A stretch of 64,000 bases of DNA from NCBI GenBank assembly GCA_004764695.1, contig SMSO01000025.1:977102-1041101 (forward strand), read 5' to 3'. The first letter of the stretch is position 1. Each line of letters starts with the position of its first letter. The notes below the pieces were generated by a model, which worked only from the letters and a program-made list of their open reading frames with translations, was not told the DNA's origin and ran no database searches. The position numbers were made by a program, and so were the translations under genes. Origin of the DNA: Schizochytrium sp. TIO01. Taxonomy: Eukaryota > Sar > Bigyra > Thraustochytrida > Thraustochytriidae. Below are positions 11,001 through 20,148 of the stretch, piece after piece.

Positions 11001-11478
11001 TCAGAAACACCATACTCCAAAGGAATTAGGGTCTAAAGATTCAACTGGGACGCGTAACACATTATCTGGGTCGAAATCATTGACTCTCTTTGCCCGAAGC
11101 ACGGACCTCTCTCATGTAATGGTAGGCCGCAAAACCGTCGATATTCGGAAGGCAACTCAACAAATTCAAAATCTTCGAATGGGTGACCTCATAAGTTTTA
11201 CGGACTCACATCAGAGGCAAATAGTTCGTGTAAAAGCTGCAATTCCATACGACAATGTATGTAGTGCCCTAGAGCACGAACCTCTGTCTCGATTGTTCCC
11301 ACGTATTTCGTCAAGAGAGGATGCGCAGATATTGCTGAGCCAGCATATCTCGTTGAGTGACGCAGTTTATTCTCTACACTTCGAAATTCCGAACGATGAG
11401 ATCAATATGCCAGGATGGGCTACCCCCTCTCCGAACACCAAATCTCGTTCTCGTTTGCAGAACCAGCAATCTTCATAA
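5006..11478 (+). CDS. BRCA2: BRCA2 homologue with 16 BRC repeats and a C-terminal ASCH-like domain
   Basis: BRCA2 loads RAD51 onto single-stranded DNA in homologous recombination. The ATG at 5006 begins an acidic, Ser-rich N-terminus that is open until 5518. The long frame with all the domains runs from about 5377 to the stop at 11478 and has no ATG near its beginning, so the two parts must be joined by a short intron (one fit is 5343-5392, 50 bp) or a one-base indel near 5390-5400. In the long frame, numbered from 5473: one divergent BRC repeat near residue 280; fifteen near-identical repeats at about 409-1009 (core LFSTGSGKQVSISEDSL); the helical domain from about 1155 (PKWLLAINSES); OB1 from about 1289 (MTDGWYSIQVIVDN, ending AKWDTKLGF); OB2 with a short tower (about 1436-1511); OB3 about 1610-1730; and an ASCH-like domain at 1871-1974 (VGRKTVDIR, MGDLISFTD). 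BRC repeats and OB1 make the identity firm. The exact N-terminal gene model is uncertain. Confidence 0.93.
5343..5400 (+). other. Frame junction in BRCA2: candidate 50-bp intron or one-base deletion
   Basis: Upstream the coding frame is the one started at 5006; downstream the codons from 5401 (FDTNASVTDD) are in another frame, blocked to the left by stops at 5344 and 5374. A donor GTAAAT at 5343 with an acceptor CAAAG ending at 5392 would restore the frame and give QTKFDTN across the junction. A single missing base in the A-rich stretch 5388-5400 would also do it. The intron would be far shorter than the 241-bp intron of the Rab gene. Confidence 0.45.
6310..6393 (+). repeat. Divergent first BRC repeat of BRCA2
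   Basis: The protein here reads SLFQTGSGRTIQLDKSSL followed by AARESLG. It has the BRC pattern F-x-T-x-S-G-(K/R), a hydrophobic/Ser strand and a helix with conserved Ala and Leu. It lies about 300 bases before the homogenised array and differs from it at many positions, so it looks like an older unit outside the exchange. Confidence 0.85.
6698..8500 (+). repeat. Array of 15 near-identical BRC repeats (114- and 129-bp units)
   Basis: Fifteen in-frame tandem units encode BRC repeats. Long units have 43 codons (129 bp) and short ones 38 codons (114 bp, lacking the SSAQS/SSGQS-type insert). Two core subtypes recur, SED (gaagacagc) and SAD (gcagatagt), with VS or VE before IS. The marker gtcccaag recurs at 6961, 7333 and 7705, exactly 372 bp apart, so three-unit blocks are themselves repeated. 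Three consecutive short SED units follow (about 7950-8280). The last unit degenerates after SSAQRVL. This is a coding repeat, not a CRISPR array. Confidence 0.95.
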
Positions 11479-13539
11479 TCAGATCAAAATCTTCTATTTG
11501 CATCATATCAGGAGGCATAGCAAAACTTAATGATTAACTCTTGTAGTATTTAGGATTGGAAATTATTCCTCCTCCTCCTCGTAAAGTTTCATGAGACTGA
11601 TGATATGCGACCCTAAGCAAATCATCCAAAGATAGAACTTCCAGCACAAATTTAATAGATCAAGTCAATACATGCAAACCATTGCCGCTCCAGGAACCGA
11701 CGTAGTCTTCATTTCCTGTCTCGTTGTTGGCATCTGCTACTATGATCTCCAAAATAGAGAATAGCTCTTATTAGTATCTAATCTGTAAAATTCGCAAAAC
11801 TTGTATTTCCTATGTTGACAAAGTGGGACCCACGACCAAAAGGTACTTTTTCGAATAATACCCTTGGATAGTAGCACCAAAGGATGCCTCTGACGGCGTG
11901 GATATCACGGTCGGCTACATTCTTGCATTTGGAGGATTTGAAAAGCTTGGATTTTCGGAGCTTGTTATGGATGATACCACATTCATTGCATATTTTCGAA
12001 ATACAATCCTCTTGATAAATTACAAATCTGCACTAGAGGAAAGAGCAGCAATGTGAGTGAGCGCTTGATGGAGTATAAAGTGACCCCAACGACACGTCAT
12101 TCGAACTGTCTTGCTATCGATCTGTCTTGTATACTTGTTCGAATACCAAGCTTTGTCTGAGCGGCCAATGCCTCGTTTTTAGTAGGACCAACATCAAAAA
12201 CTCTGAATTATCAACAATTCCTAAATCTCTCACAGCTTGTCGTTCCTCAAGAACTCAGACAGGTGCGTCCATCTTTTCTTAAAGGTGCACTACTTTTTCC
12301 CTTTATAGCTATCACAAAGTATTGTAGGATTGCCCTTTTCGTCTTTCAAGACTTGCTTCGTTTTTTAGTCTTTCCTTATGCGTGCACCTTGATGCAGAGC
12401 CACAAGTTCGTCTTTACCTTTGGACAAGTCATAATGAAAGGCAACACCAATGTTGTATGCTCTCCTAGTAATGCTAAACCATTTTTTTAAGTTGAGTGTG
12501 CTGATCTGTCGTTAGACACGAACCTTTCTAGGACAAACTAGTATCTCCTCTTTCTTGGTTGTGTTACGTGCCGTCACACGCGCTCTTTTCTTTCTCGCTG
12601 CGCCTCCACCATCTTTTTTGCGCTGCCAGTTTTCCATGATGCGACGCCACAAACACGGTGATGGTGCCAAGGGGGTCTTTTGTGGAGTCCCCGGCGTGTG
12701 CATCTTGGCCATGTCACGAGTTTGACATTTTTCCTTTCAAGAAGGTGCTTATGGATGTCGACGGCGATTCGCGGTAGTCGATATTCGTGCAGGACCGATG
12801 ATTCCACTGGCGTCACAAGTGCCCACCCAGTAGGGTACGCAAACCCGGCGTTTTGAAGATGGACGTGCTACCGATGTTGTTGTAGACGGCTATGGCGCCT
12901 GGATAGGTACGCTGAACATCGACAACCTGGCGTTTGAAATCCTATTTTAGCTTGGCAGAGGACAATCTGGTTTAGATAAGGGCTGCGTTGCTCACGTAGC
13001 TGCCGGAACCGCAGCTACAGATGGCCCCATATATGAGTATATGTAACTGCCTCCGGGGAGGAACCAAAGGCCACTTGCTGAGACACCAAACTTTCAGTTG
13101 GAGTACTTTCCTGGCTCATATGGAAGGTTTATTTCACTTGTTGTGTCTGGAGCTTGTTGGTTCCTTTGCCATGCCATTTTCTTACCTAGCCTCTTAACAA
13201 ACTTGAAGACCTTAATTATTATTTTTTAATCTTATTTTCTTAATCTTTAAAAACATAATAAAAAATTTAAAAGTAAAAACGTAGAGAAGATACAAATGCT
13301 TCTCTTTTTTCTTTTCTTTTTTTCAAAATAAACAAACGGGGCAGGTTCCAATTTGCCAAATAAACCTAGTATCAAATCTGGCGGATTAACACCATTTTGT
13401 TAGCCGACAATAATTAATCCCTTCTATGATTCATATTCTAGGAATTTACTATACGTTTAGGTAGGAAAAACTAAGTGGGAAAAAAAAAGGGGAGAGGGAA
13501 ATAAGAAAAAAATTGTATCGCGTTCACCGCGCGATTATG
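11479..13539. other. Intergenic spacer, possible degraded coding relic at 12540-13100
   Basis: No gene is recognisable between the BRCA2 stop and the tRNA. The stretch 12540-13100 is clearly more GC-rich than its surroundings and contains short open pieces on both strands (for example minus 12574-12816, and a plus-strand piece at about 12865-12948 encoding VVDGYGAWIGTLNID). None matches a family I know. From 13200 to 13520 the DNA is very AT-rich, with A and T runs. Confidence 0.4.
13504..13513 (-). terminator. Pol III T-run downstream of tRNA-Leu
   Basis: On the minus strand a run of seven T residues lies about 28-35 bases after the 3' end of the tRNA. Runs of four or more T on the non-template strand end RNA polymerase III transcription, so this is the likely stop site. 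Confidence 0.6.
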
Positions 13540-13633
13540 TGCAGAGTACGGGGTTCGAACCCGCGAGGCTCTCGCCATCGCATTTGCATAAGGTGCTTAA
13601 GTGCGACTCCTTAGACCACTCGGACAACCCTGC
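13540..13633 (-). tRNA. tRNA-Leu (anticodon UAA) with a 12-nt intron
   Basis: Read on the minus strand from 13633, the sequence folds as a class II tRNA. The acceptor stem pairs GCAGGGT with ACTCTGC (one G-U pair), and the discriminator is A73 as in Leu tRNAs. The D arm has GAGTGGT. The anticodon stem TCGCA/TGCGA encloses the loop CTTAAG...A, with anticodon TAA. A 12-base intron, CACCTTATGCAA, sits at the canonical place after position 37. It contains TTA, which can pair with the anticodon, as is usual for nuclear pre-tRNAs. The variable arm GGC-GAGA-GCC is long, and the T arm contains GGTTCGAAC. The mature length would be 82 nt before CCA addition; CCA is not encoded. A polymerase III type T-run follows. 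Confidence 0.92.
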
Positions 13634-13880
13634 TTCTTGTATGACTTCACTGCTTGACCAGGGAATTGCTGACCATACCGGACCAGGCTCGGTCAGGTAT
13701 TGGTGCACCACCCTGGCTTCTTTTCGGCCATGTTGCTAATGATGTTATCCAGGGTTATAAACAATTGCATGATGAGAGTATTTCCATATTCGAACTATGA
13801 TCCCATGTTACTACCACACTGGTATCCAGGTTTATAAACAAATTCATTGCGGCATTTTCGTTTGTATTATAATCATTAAA
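13634..13880. other. Short spacer between tRNA-Leu and the glycosyltransferase
   Basis: About 250 bases holding the 5' flank of the minus-strand tRNA and the 3' flank of the minus-strand glycosyltransferase. No other feature is seen. Confidence 0.5.
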
Positions 13881-14942
13881 CTAAGAAGAATAGTACTTTT
13901 CAAAAATAGTATCTGGAGACATACCAAGAAAGACATAAGCTGCCACAAAGCCCCAGTTCCGCAACGAGTTTGCCAAGATACCGTTTTTCTCCCATCGCCG
14001 AGGAGAGCACAAGGCTTGGTCAGGATGAATATAAATTTTTAATCCATTTTTGAGTGCTTGAGCTCGAGCTTTCGAAACTAGTGCAAAGTCTTCCATCATT
14101 CGAACCGCAGGAAACCCACCAAGAAGATAGTAGTCCTCCTTCCTGAACCCAAGGCTTTGGTCCCCGTAAGGAAGCCATAGCCAATTCGCACGAAGGTTTG
14201 TCAATCGCTCAAGACGCTGAAGCCCCTTTTCAAATTTTTCGCTTTCGACCGGTTCGACTGCATCATTTCTAACTAGTTCTGCACACACATTTCTTTGTGA
14301 AGAGAATGACGAAAGCGATGGTTGCACTCTGTTGACACCAAACGAGAATGCTGTCATCAAAACTTCTTTTCTTACTAGGCTGGATCGAATCGACCTGTCA
14401 AAGCCTATTGGAAGAGCGCAATCTGTATGAACAAACAAAAATAGGTCTCCAGATGCTAAAGCTGCACCGCTGCGCAAGGCATAGCCTCGTCCAGAATTTG
14501 AAGACCCGATTATAATCTTTGACCCTGGCGCACGATTTTGAAACTCGGAAATGTCTCCTTGAAAAGTGTCATCCTTGCAGCCAGCATCTACAAGAACAAT
14601 TTCCATTTCGTTCGGTTCTTGAGCTTTAGAGTATAGGTCTTCCACCATTTGAAGCAGGTTTTTACGGCCCTCGTTGTAAACAGGGATAATTATGCTTAGT
14701 TTGGCTAGTTTAGCTGTGGAGAGTATAGACGAGTCATTCTCAGCGGTCCGTTTGCAACCCTGGGTTGGATGTTTTTCTAACGGAACACTTGGCCGATCTG
14801 TCAAATGACCAAGCGACCAGCTGGGCAATACCAGATTGAATAGTGCTGCTGGCCACGTCACAGGTGCAGGAAGGAATGGTGCAACATAAGCAGCTGCCAC
14901 ACACGTGGTTCCCAAGCAAGACCAGCGCACGAGTCGAATCAT
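13881..14942 (-). CDS. Family-2 glycosyltransferase, TIGR04283-like
   Basis: A 353-residue GT-A fold (GT2) glycosyltransferase that would transfer a sugar from a nucleotide sugar; donor and acceptor are unknown. The N-terminus (residues 4-45) is hydrophobic and probably a signal or anchor. The GT2 opening strand is LSIIIPVYNEG (82-92), followed by VLVDAGCKDDT (117-126). SGRGYALRSGAALASGD (150-166) and LFLFVHTDCALP (167-178) match the TIGR04283 pattern, with HTD in the place of the metal-binding DxD region. PYGDQSLGFR (258-267), GGFP (275-278), MMED (282-285) and SPRRWEKNG (313-321) are the other hallmarks. In bacteria this family often sits beside radical-SAM genes; here no such neighbour exists. 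The start is the ATG at 14942. The family is sure; the biological role is not known to me. Confidence 0.87.
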   Translation of the reverse strand: MIRLVRWSCLGTTCVAAAYVAPFLPAPVTWPAALFNLVLPSWSLGHLTDRPSVPLEKHPTQGCKRTAENDSSILSTAKLAKLSIIIPVYNEGRKNLLQMVEDLYSKAQEPNEMEIVLVDAGCKDDTFQGDISEFQNRAPGSKIIIGSSNSGRGYALRSGAALASGDLFLFVHTDCALPIGFDRSIRSSLVRKEVLMTAFSFGVNRVQPSLSSFSSQRNVCAELVRNDAVEPVESEKFEKGLQRLERLTNLRANWLWLPYGDQSLGFRKEDYYLLGGFPAVRMMEDFALVSKARAQALKNGLKIYIHPDQALCSPRRWEKNGILANSLRNWGFVAAYVFLGMSPDTIFEKYYSS

Positions 14943-17900
14943 CTCTCAGGAACTTATTGTGTAGTAAGTAACCTCTCAGACAGACAACGCTTGATTCCTT
15001 TCCTTGAACGAGTCTGTCGGCGTATCAGTCTTGAATCGTGGATATCCTCGCAGAAGCTTTCTAACGTAGCAGTGCAGTAAAGAGCAGGGAAGGAAGAGTC
15101 TTGCTTGTTCTGGCAAAAGATAAGAGTAGTTTATCTACCTCATCATGTGGTTCTGTGAGGTCTCGCAACACATACCATTGGTATTTCTGAAGAAGCCCTT
15201 CCAAGTTTGCTATTTTGTCTGTTCGTTTATTTTTATTTTATTATTTTATTATTTTATTATAGCTGCAAATATTCTTCAAACGTAGTGTATCAAAAGTTTG
15301 TCCCTCTGGGAGATCTCTATGGATGTTGAATTCTCAAAGTAAGATCTTTGTGAACGAAAATGGAGCGATTGAAACAGTCACTATAGGTCATTATTGTCTG
15401 AGGATGATGTTAGAACCGAAAATCAGGGCGCCAAGTTGATGTGTACGATTTCTTGAATCTGCAGTAAAACGCTACCCAAATAGAATTGATAGGCTTACAA
15501 CGCTCTTGCGAAGATCCTCAGCATGGTGGTGAAGCTTACGAAGGTATATAATAAAAAAAATGTATCTACGATGTTGCAGAAATGGTGAATTCAGATTAAA
15601 TGCATGATGAGACTATAATAATGATGTGATCACACGTGATGCGACCAGTGAATATTGAAGTGAGCGGGAAGTACCACGAACATGTTTCTTGCTATGCATA
15701 TTAGCAGACGAATGTAGAGAGTAGAGTGCTGCAGACGTAACACATCACAAATTACGAAGGAATTGTATCGTAAAATTGTATATTGGATTTCTTGTTGAAT
15801 TTCTTGATAAGCTCGACGCACAGTTTTGCCTAATCAACAGTCAAATATGTCTCAAGTAGATTGTACAGACTGCTCTTGATCTCGTTTTAAGAACTTACTT
15901 CGCCACTCTTTTGTCAATATCGACGTATGTGGCTAAGATTTATTGCATTGTTATTCGATTCCATATGTAGCTTTGACTGGTATCCGTTGATACCAAATCC
16001 CTCATGAAATGAAACTAACCGAGTTCAAAGGCTTTTGTGTTTACACTCGTGCAGATACTGCGTCTTATATCTTCTTGATACTTGGCCTATAGTAAAGTCC
16101 TGTCTTTTTTTTGGTTCTCGTTAAGTTCACCAAGCATCCTACGTGGAATCTGTTCCCGCTACAGTGCTTACTCGTCCATGTATATAACGCCATATGCTGA
16201 ATTGACCTACAGACTTCGTTATTCTAAGTTACAAGTAACATTCGTAATACTCATTCCAACTTTATAATTAGCATGTCATATGACTAGAAGGGCTATAGCT
16301 TATTTCGCAAAATATTACCACCGGATTGCGCATCTGCAGTTTTGCTGATATAGATAGATTCACGATAGCTTATACGGGTTCTTTAATAGACATCTCGATA
16401 CCTTCAACAAAGCAGCATTAAGCATCAAGTGCATAACGCTCTTCGAAATGGATGAAGGTCTTTAAAGAAGGCTTCCCGCTGTAAAGGTTGCTGTGCTGGG
16501 TTGAAATATGGATATTTTCCAACGAGTGAATAATGATCGTTGAAGTACGCCTTGCAGAATTAAAACTTATTGAGGTTAAAACAACGCGTGGGCTTAAGTG
16601 AGACGTTTAATAATGCTCTAAGTACAAATACCTGTAGCTTTTGTGCAGATGAGATTTGGGGACTTAACCATTTCGTGCTAATATAGCTTGACCAAGGGTG
16701 CTTTTCATCAAACATTGGTCTTCTCATGCTGAAAAATCACATCTTCGAGTTTGTAGCAAATTAATGTTCTGTTGGTTTGAATATGACAAGAGAATTCCTT
16801 GCTTTTCAGCCAATGTAGTTCTAAGGGGATTCCACTGGCTGCGTTCAATAAGAGTTTTGCTTTCGCAAACCTGGTAAAAACCGTAAAGGGTATTGACTAG
16901 TTCAATTACCTCCCTTGAAAGCCCTTTAAAAGCACAATGCATGGTGTTCTGGCGTCTGTAGCGTCTTTTGAAGATGCCATGACAATCTTAGATACAACGT
17001 GTGACGCGGTTCAATACTCTCCAACAGGTGTCTTAGTGTAAATAAGATGATTATAGATTGAAATTTGAATTCTTCTAAGCATTTTAGGACACTATATTAC
17101 AGTATCTTATATACAGGCTTAATAAATGTTGTAAATCTTATGTTCATTGTAAGGTTGTGTCAATTTTAAATCCTCCAGCTCCCGTTTGAATAGAGCAAGG
17201 AGTTTATTCCGAACGGTATTAGATTTAGTAAATACCCAACAGATATTCTGCATAGTCTGACTTGTCTCAGGCTGCTAAGGAGCGTCACGACATCCCTTTC
17301 CGTCCGCTTCTGTACCCTTAAAAAGTGACTCGATAGCACCATCAGGTACTTTTCTCATCGGTCTATACATCAAAGTGACGATTTTCATTTGGAGGAGGTC
17401 AGGTGGTCAACCTTGTATCGTAGCACAAGCACGGTTGTCTTAAAGGGGGTTTCGTACTGCCTCCTGGAGCACAGAAGTGCAGTTCTTGTCAATTGACTAG
17501 TGGTTTGCTATGTATCATCTATGTAGTACCTATAGAGCACGTGAGAACTCGTAACCTACGCTACTTAGAGAACCAGAAACTTTGCACGCACGCACGCAAT
17601 CAAACAAACAAGCAAACAAGCAAACAAGAGCAAAGAAAGTTAGCCCCAGCACGCATTATTTAAATGGTAGATTCGCACCCATGGTTCTATCACCAACCAA
17701 AACACGTCAAATGCGACACCCATGAATTTGCTCATTGATGTCAGAAGTAAAAGTAATAAGGTAAAATCTTTTAGCTTGGGTAAAAACAACCCAAAGCAAT
17801 CACTGATCATTTATCAGCCCTTTGCCTTGGGATAAACCCGAATCAATCTGTAAAACCTACTATCTATCAGTGTTTGAACATTTCTAAACTTCTTCTTACT

Positions 17901-18317
17901 AGTGTCTTCTTCGCTTTTTAAGCTTGGCAAAAGCAAAAGGCACCAACCGAGGTGTGATGATAATGTTGTTATTTTCGAATTTATTTTTTAAGTTAGCCTG
18001 AGGCCGCAGGCTATTTTTCAAATTAAAAAAGTATTCATTTGAAAGAGAAAAGGTAATCGATGAACTTGAAGGCCCTAATCGTATATTGGGAATCTTCTAC
18101 ACCTCTGGAAAGAAGAAGTTAGAGTATTTATACTCGTTTATGCTGATTGCAGTAGCACTTGAAGAGAAACAAAAGACTTGTTTATTCTGAAAGCAGGCTT
18201 CAATGAGTAGCTGAGCTATCGAGTACTAGGTAGGTAGACGAAAATAGACCAAGAAGATGAAAGTTGATGGAGGTGAAGTATATGTGAAATGTTTTCGAGT
18301 AGAGCTTTCTGCAAAAC
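14943..18317. other. Intergenic spacer with one hairpin and a short tandem repeat
   Basis: No protein-coding signal is seen between the glycosyltransferase and RABL6. It contains a T/A run around 15225-15262 (ATTTT repeats), short (GCAC)n and (CAAA/CAAG)n repeats at 17585-17630, and a perfect-stem hairpin at 17994-18013. It must carry the promoters of both flanking genes, which diverge. Confidence 0.5.
17994..18018 (+). other. Hairpin followed by T-run
   Basis: TAGCCTG (17994-18000) and CAGGCTA (18007-18013) form a 7-bp stem around a 6-base loop, followed directly by TTTTT. It looks like a small structured RNA end or a bacterial-style terminator, but in a nuclear genome about 300 bp before a gene start its role is unclear and chance is possible. 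Confidence 0.3.
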
Positions 18318-19670
18318 ATGGGTACCACTTACAGCTCTGAGACACATAAGGGATATTTATCTCCAGAAGTGAAGCGCGCAGGAGTTCAAGACACGGGTTA
18401 CCAGCGACTTGACCCTCGTTTGCAGGCTAGATTGCGCCAAGGAGTCAACTACAATCTGAAGATCTTGCTTCGCGGTGGTCGAAGAGCTGGCAAGAGTACT
18501 CTGCTTGCTAAGTTACGCGGAAAGGCTCCTGAGGACTTTGACGAATACAGACCTACCTCAGAAATTGTTGTTGCTCATGCGCATTGGCGAAACGATTTTA
18601 CAAACGAAGTTGTCAAACTTGAAGCATGGGATGTAGTGGACATTGCGCTAGCAGATCCCAGGGATGGCAAAGAAGATCTTGAACAAATCGAGCTTGAACG
18701 TGCACACGCTCTTGATGAAGATACCCCGGCTGGCTTGGCAGGAAGTCATTTAAATCTTGTGAGGCAGGCTACGGTTGGCTCGACTAGACTTGCTACTCTT
18801 GATGCACGTCGGGTCGATGTATATCGAGACACTGATGGAGTTGTAATAATGTACAACCCATTTATTATCAAAACGTGGGAATGTGCTCTGGAAACGATCA
18901 AGGCACTGCCTGGTAATATTCCTTGCATAGTTGTTCGAAACTTATACGATGTTGAAGAAGCAATGAAAAAGAATGATCCCGATGATTTTTCGCAGTCACG
19001 TTGTGGGATTGAAATATCTGTTCAAGAGGCTTTGGAGCAGATAAAGAAAGTCGAAATAGATATGGGTATGGGATCCTCAAGAGACATCTTCCAGCACATT
19101 TGCTGTTCAATGAAGAACTCGTTTGGCCTTGAGTTGCTATATCAATTCTTCAATGTTTCGTTTTTAAAGAAAAGACGCAAGATGCTCCTTGCGCAAGTAC
19201 GACTTACTGAAGAGCATCTTGAGCAAGTATCTCAAAAGTTAGCTCAATCTGTTTTGTCACAAGACTATGCTCAATTTAAGGTGGAAGCTAAGCAAGGGGC
19301 AACGGAATCCATAGCGAAGCCCGAAGCCAAAACTAAAAACAAAATACACTCGCAAAATTCTCGTCAATCGAAACGAAATTATTGCAGAGATATAGGTGTA
19401 TCTGGACAGAAAGATCCACCTGAGACTCCGACTAAAGGCCTTACAATGCAATCAGAGACTTCACAGCAAGCTCCTATTAGGGCGGATAGCAAGACTAGGT
19501 TAAAAATTTCACATGCATCCCTAGAAGCACATGAATATGGTGTATCAAAAGACTTATCTCATCAAAGCGCGTTGGAGAAATTTCTAGGTGAAGTGGATAG
19601 TGACGACGACGATGGTTTCTACGCAGATCAGAAAGCGTCTCGACAGATTGTTGAAAAGTATCTCACCTAG
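18318..19670 (+). CDS. RABL6: RABL6 (Rab-like protein 6) homologue
   Basis: RABL6 is a divergent Ras-superfamily GTPase with a long C-terminal tail, linked in animals to cell-cycle control. The 450-residue frame starts at the ATG at 18318. Residues 45-60 (YNLKILLRGGRRAGKS) carry the P-loop, aligned with the RABL6 form RGxRxxGK(S/T). PTSEIVVAHAHW is the switch I region, and VKLEAWDVVD is the family's replacement of the usual WDTAGQ. GVVIMYN is strand 4, and the nucleotide-base motif NKxD is replaced by VVRNLYD. CCSMKNSFGLELLYQFFNVSFLKKRR is nearly identical in pattern to animal RABL6. A charged, disordered tail ends with the short conserved block LEKFLG followed by acidic residues. The N-terminus MGTTYS fits an N-myristoylation signal. 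The last 30 codons include DSDDDDG. Identity is firm; nucleotide hydrolysis is doubtful as the switch II Gln is absent. Confidence 0.9.
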   Translation: MGTTYSSETHKGYLSPEVKRAGVQDTGYQRLDPRLQARLRQGVNYNLKILLRGGRRAGKSTLLAKLRGKAPEDFDEYRPTSEIVVAHAHWRNDFTNEVVKLEAWDVVDIALADPRDGKEDLEQIELERAHALDEDTPAGLAGSHLNLVRQATVGSTRLATLDARRVDVYRDTDGVVIMYNPFIIKTWECALETIKALPGNIPCIVVRNLYDVEEAMKKNDPDDFSQSRCGIEISVQEALEQIKKVEIDMGMGSSRDIFQHICCSMKNSFGLELLYQFFNVSFLKKRRKMLLAQVRLTEEHLEQVSQKLAQSVLSQDYAQFKVEAKQGATESIAKPEAKTKNKIHSQNSRQSKRNYCRDIGVSGQKDPPETPTKGLTMQSETSQQAPIRADSKTRLKISHASLEAHEYGVSKDLSHQSALEKFLGEVDSDDDDGFYADQKASRQIVEKYLT

Positions 19671-20148
19671 CTTTTGCTAGCCTCCCTCTATATGTATTTC
19701 ATACGCTTACATTTATACCTTTGCATGATTTTTGGAGGGATGACTTTGGTTGACGTCACGAACTTGAGGCTTCAAGGCGGCCTTTGTAAGCTCTACAAGG
19801 GGCTAAGTAGCATTGATTATTCACCATCCCAATTGAATACATCAATTCTAGAAGATCAAACCCAAATTTTCCTTTCCTAGTATCTTACAACTTTCAACTT
19901 GCCTGAACAAACCCTTATGCAGAAGATCAAGAACAAAAAAAAGAAATTCGATCTTGAAAAAACATACTTTTCCCTATGGGAACAGATCTTAGAGGAGAAC
20001 GAGAACGCTAATGTACTGTAACTCAGGGAGAAGTGCTAAAAGAAAGGATCTGACAAGAGATACATAGTGGAAGACATTGTACTAAAGGAAAACGTATGGA
20101 GAATGAAAAGAATAGTCTTCATGTGATTCAACGTAGAATGGCATAATT
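19671..20148. other. Convergent spacer between RABL6 and the giant gene
   Basis: About 480 bases between two genes transcribed towards each other. It should hold both 3' ends. No RNA or protein feature is recognised. Confidence 0.5.

Noticed and set aside
13539-13739. Plus-strand frame of 66 codons (begins MQSTGFEPARL)
   Set aside because: It is the antisense of the tRNA-Leu; GFEPAR is the usual translation of the T-arm complement.
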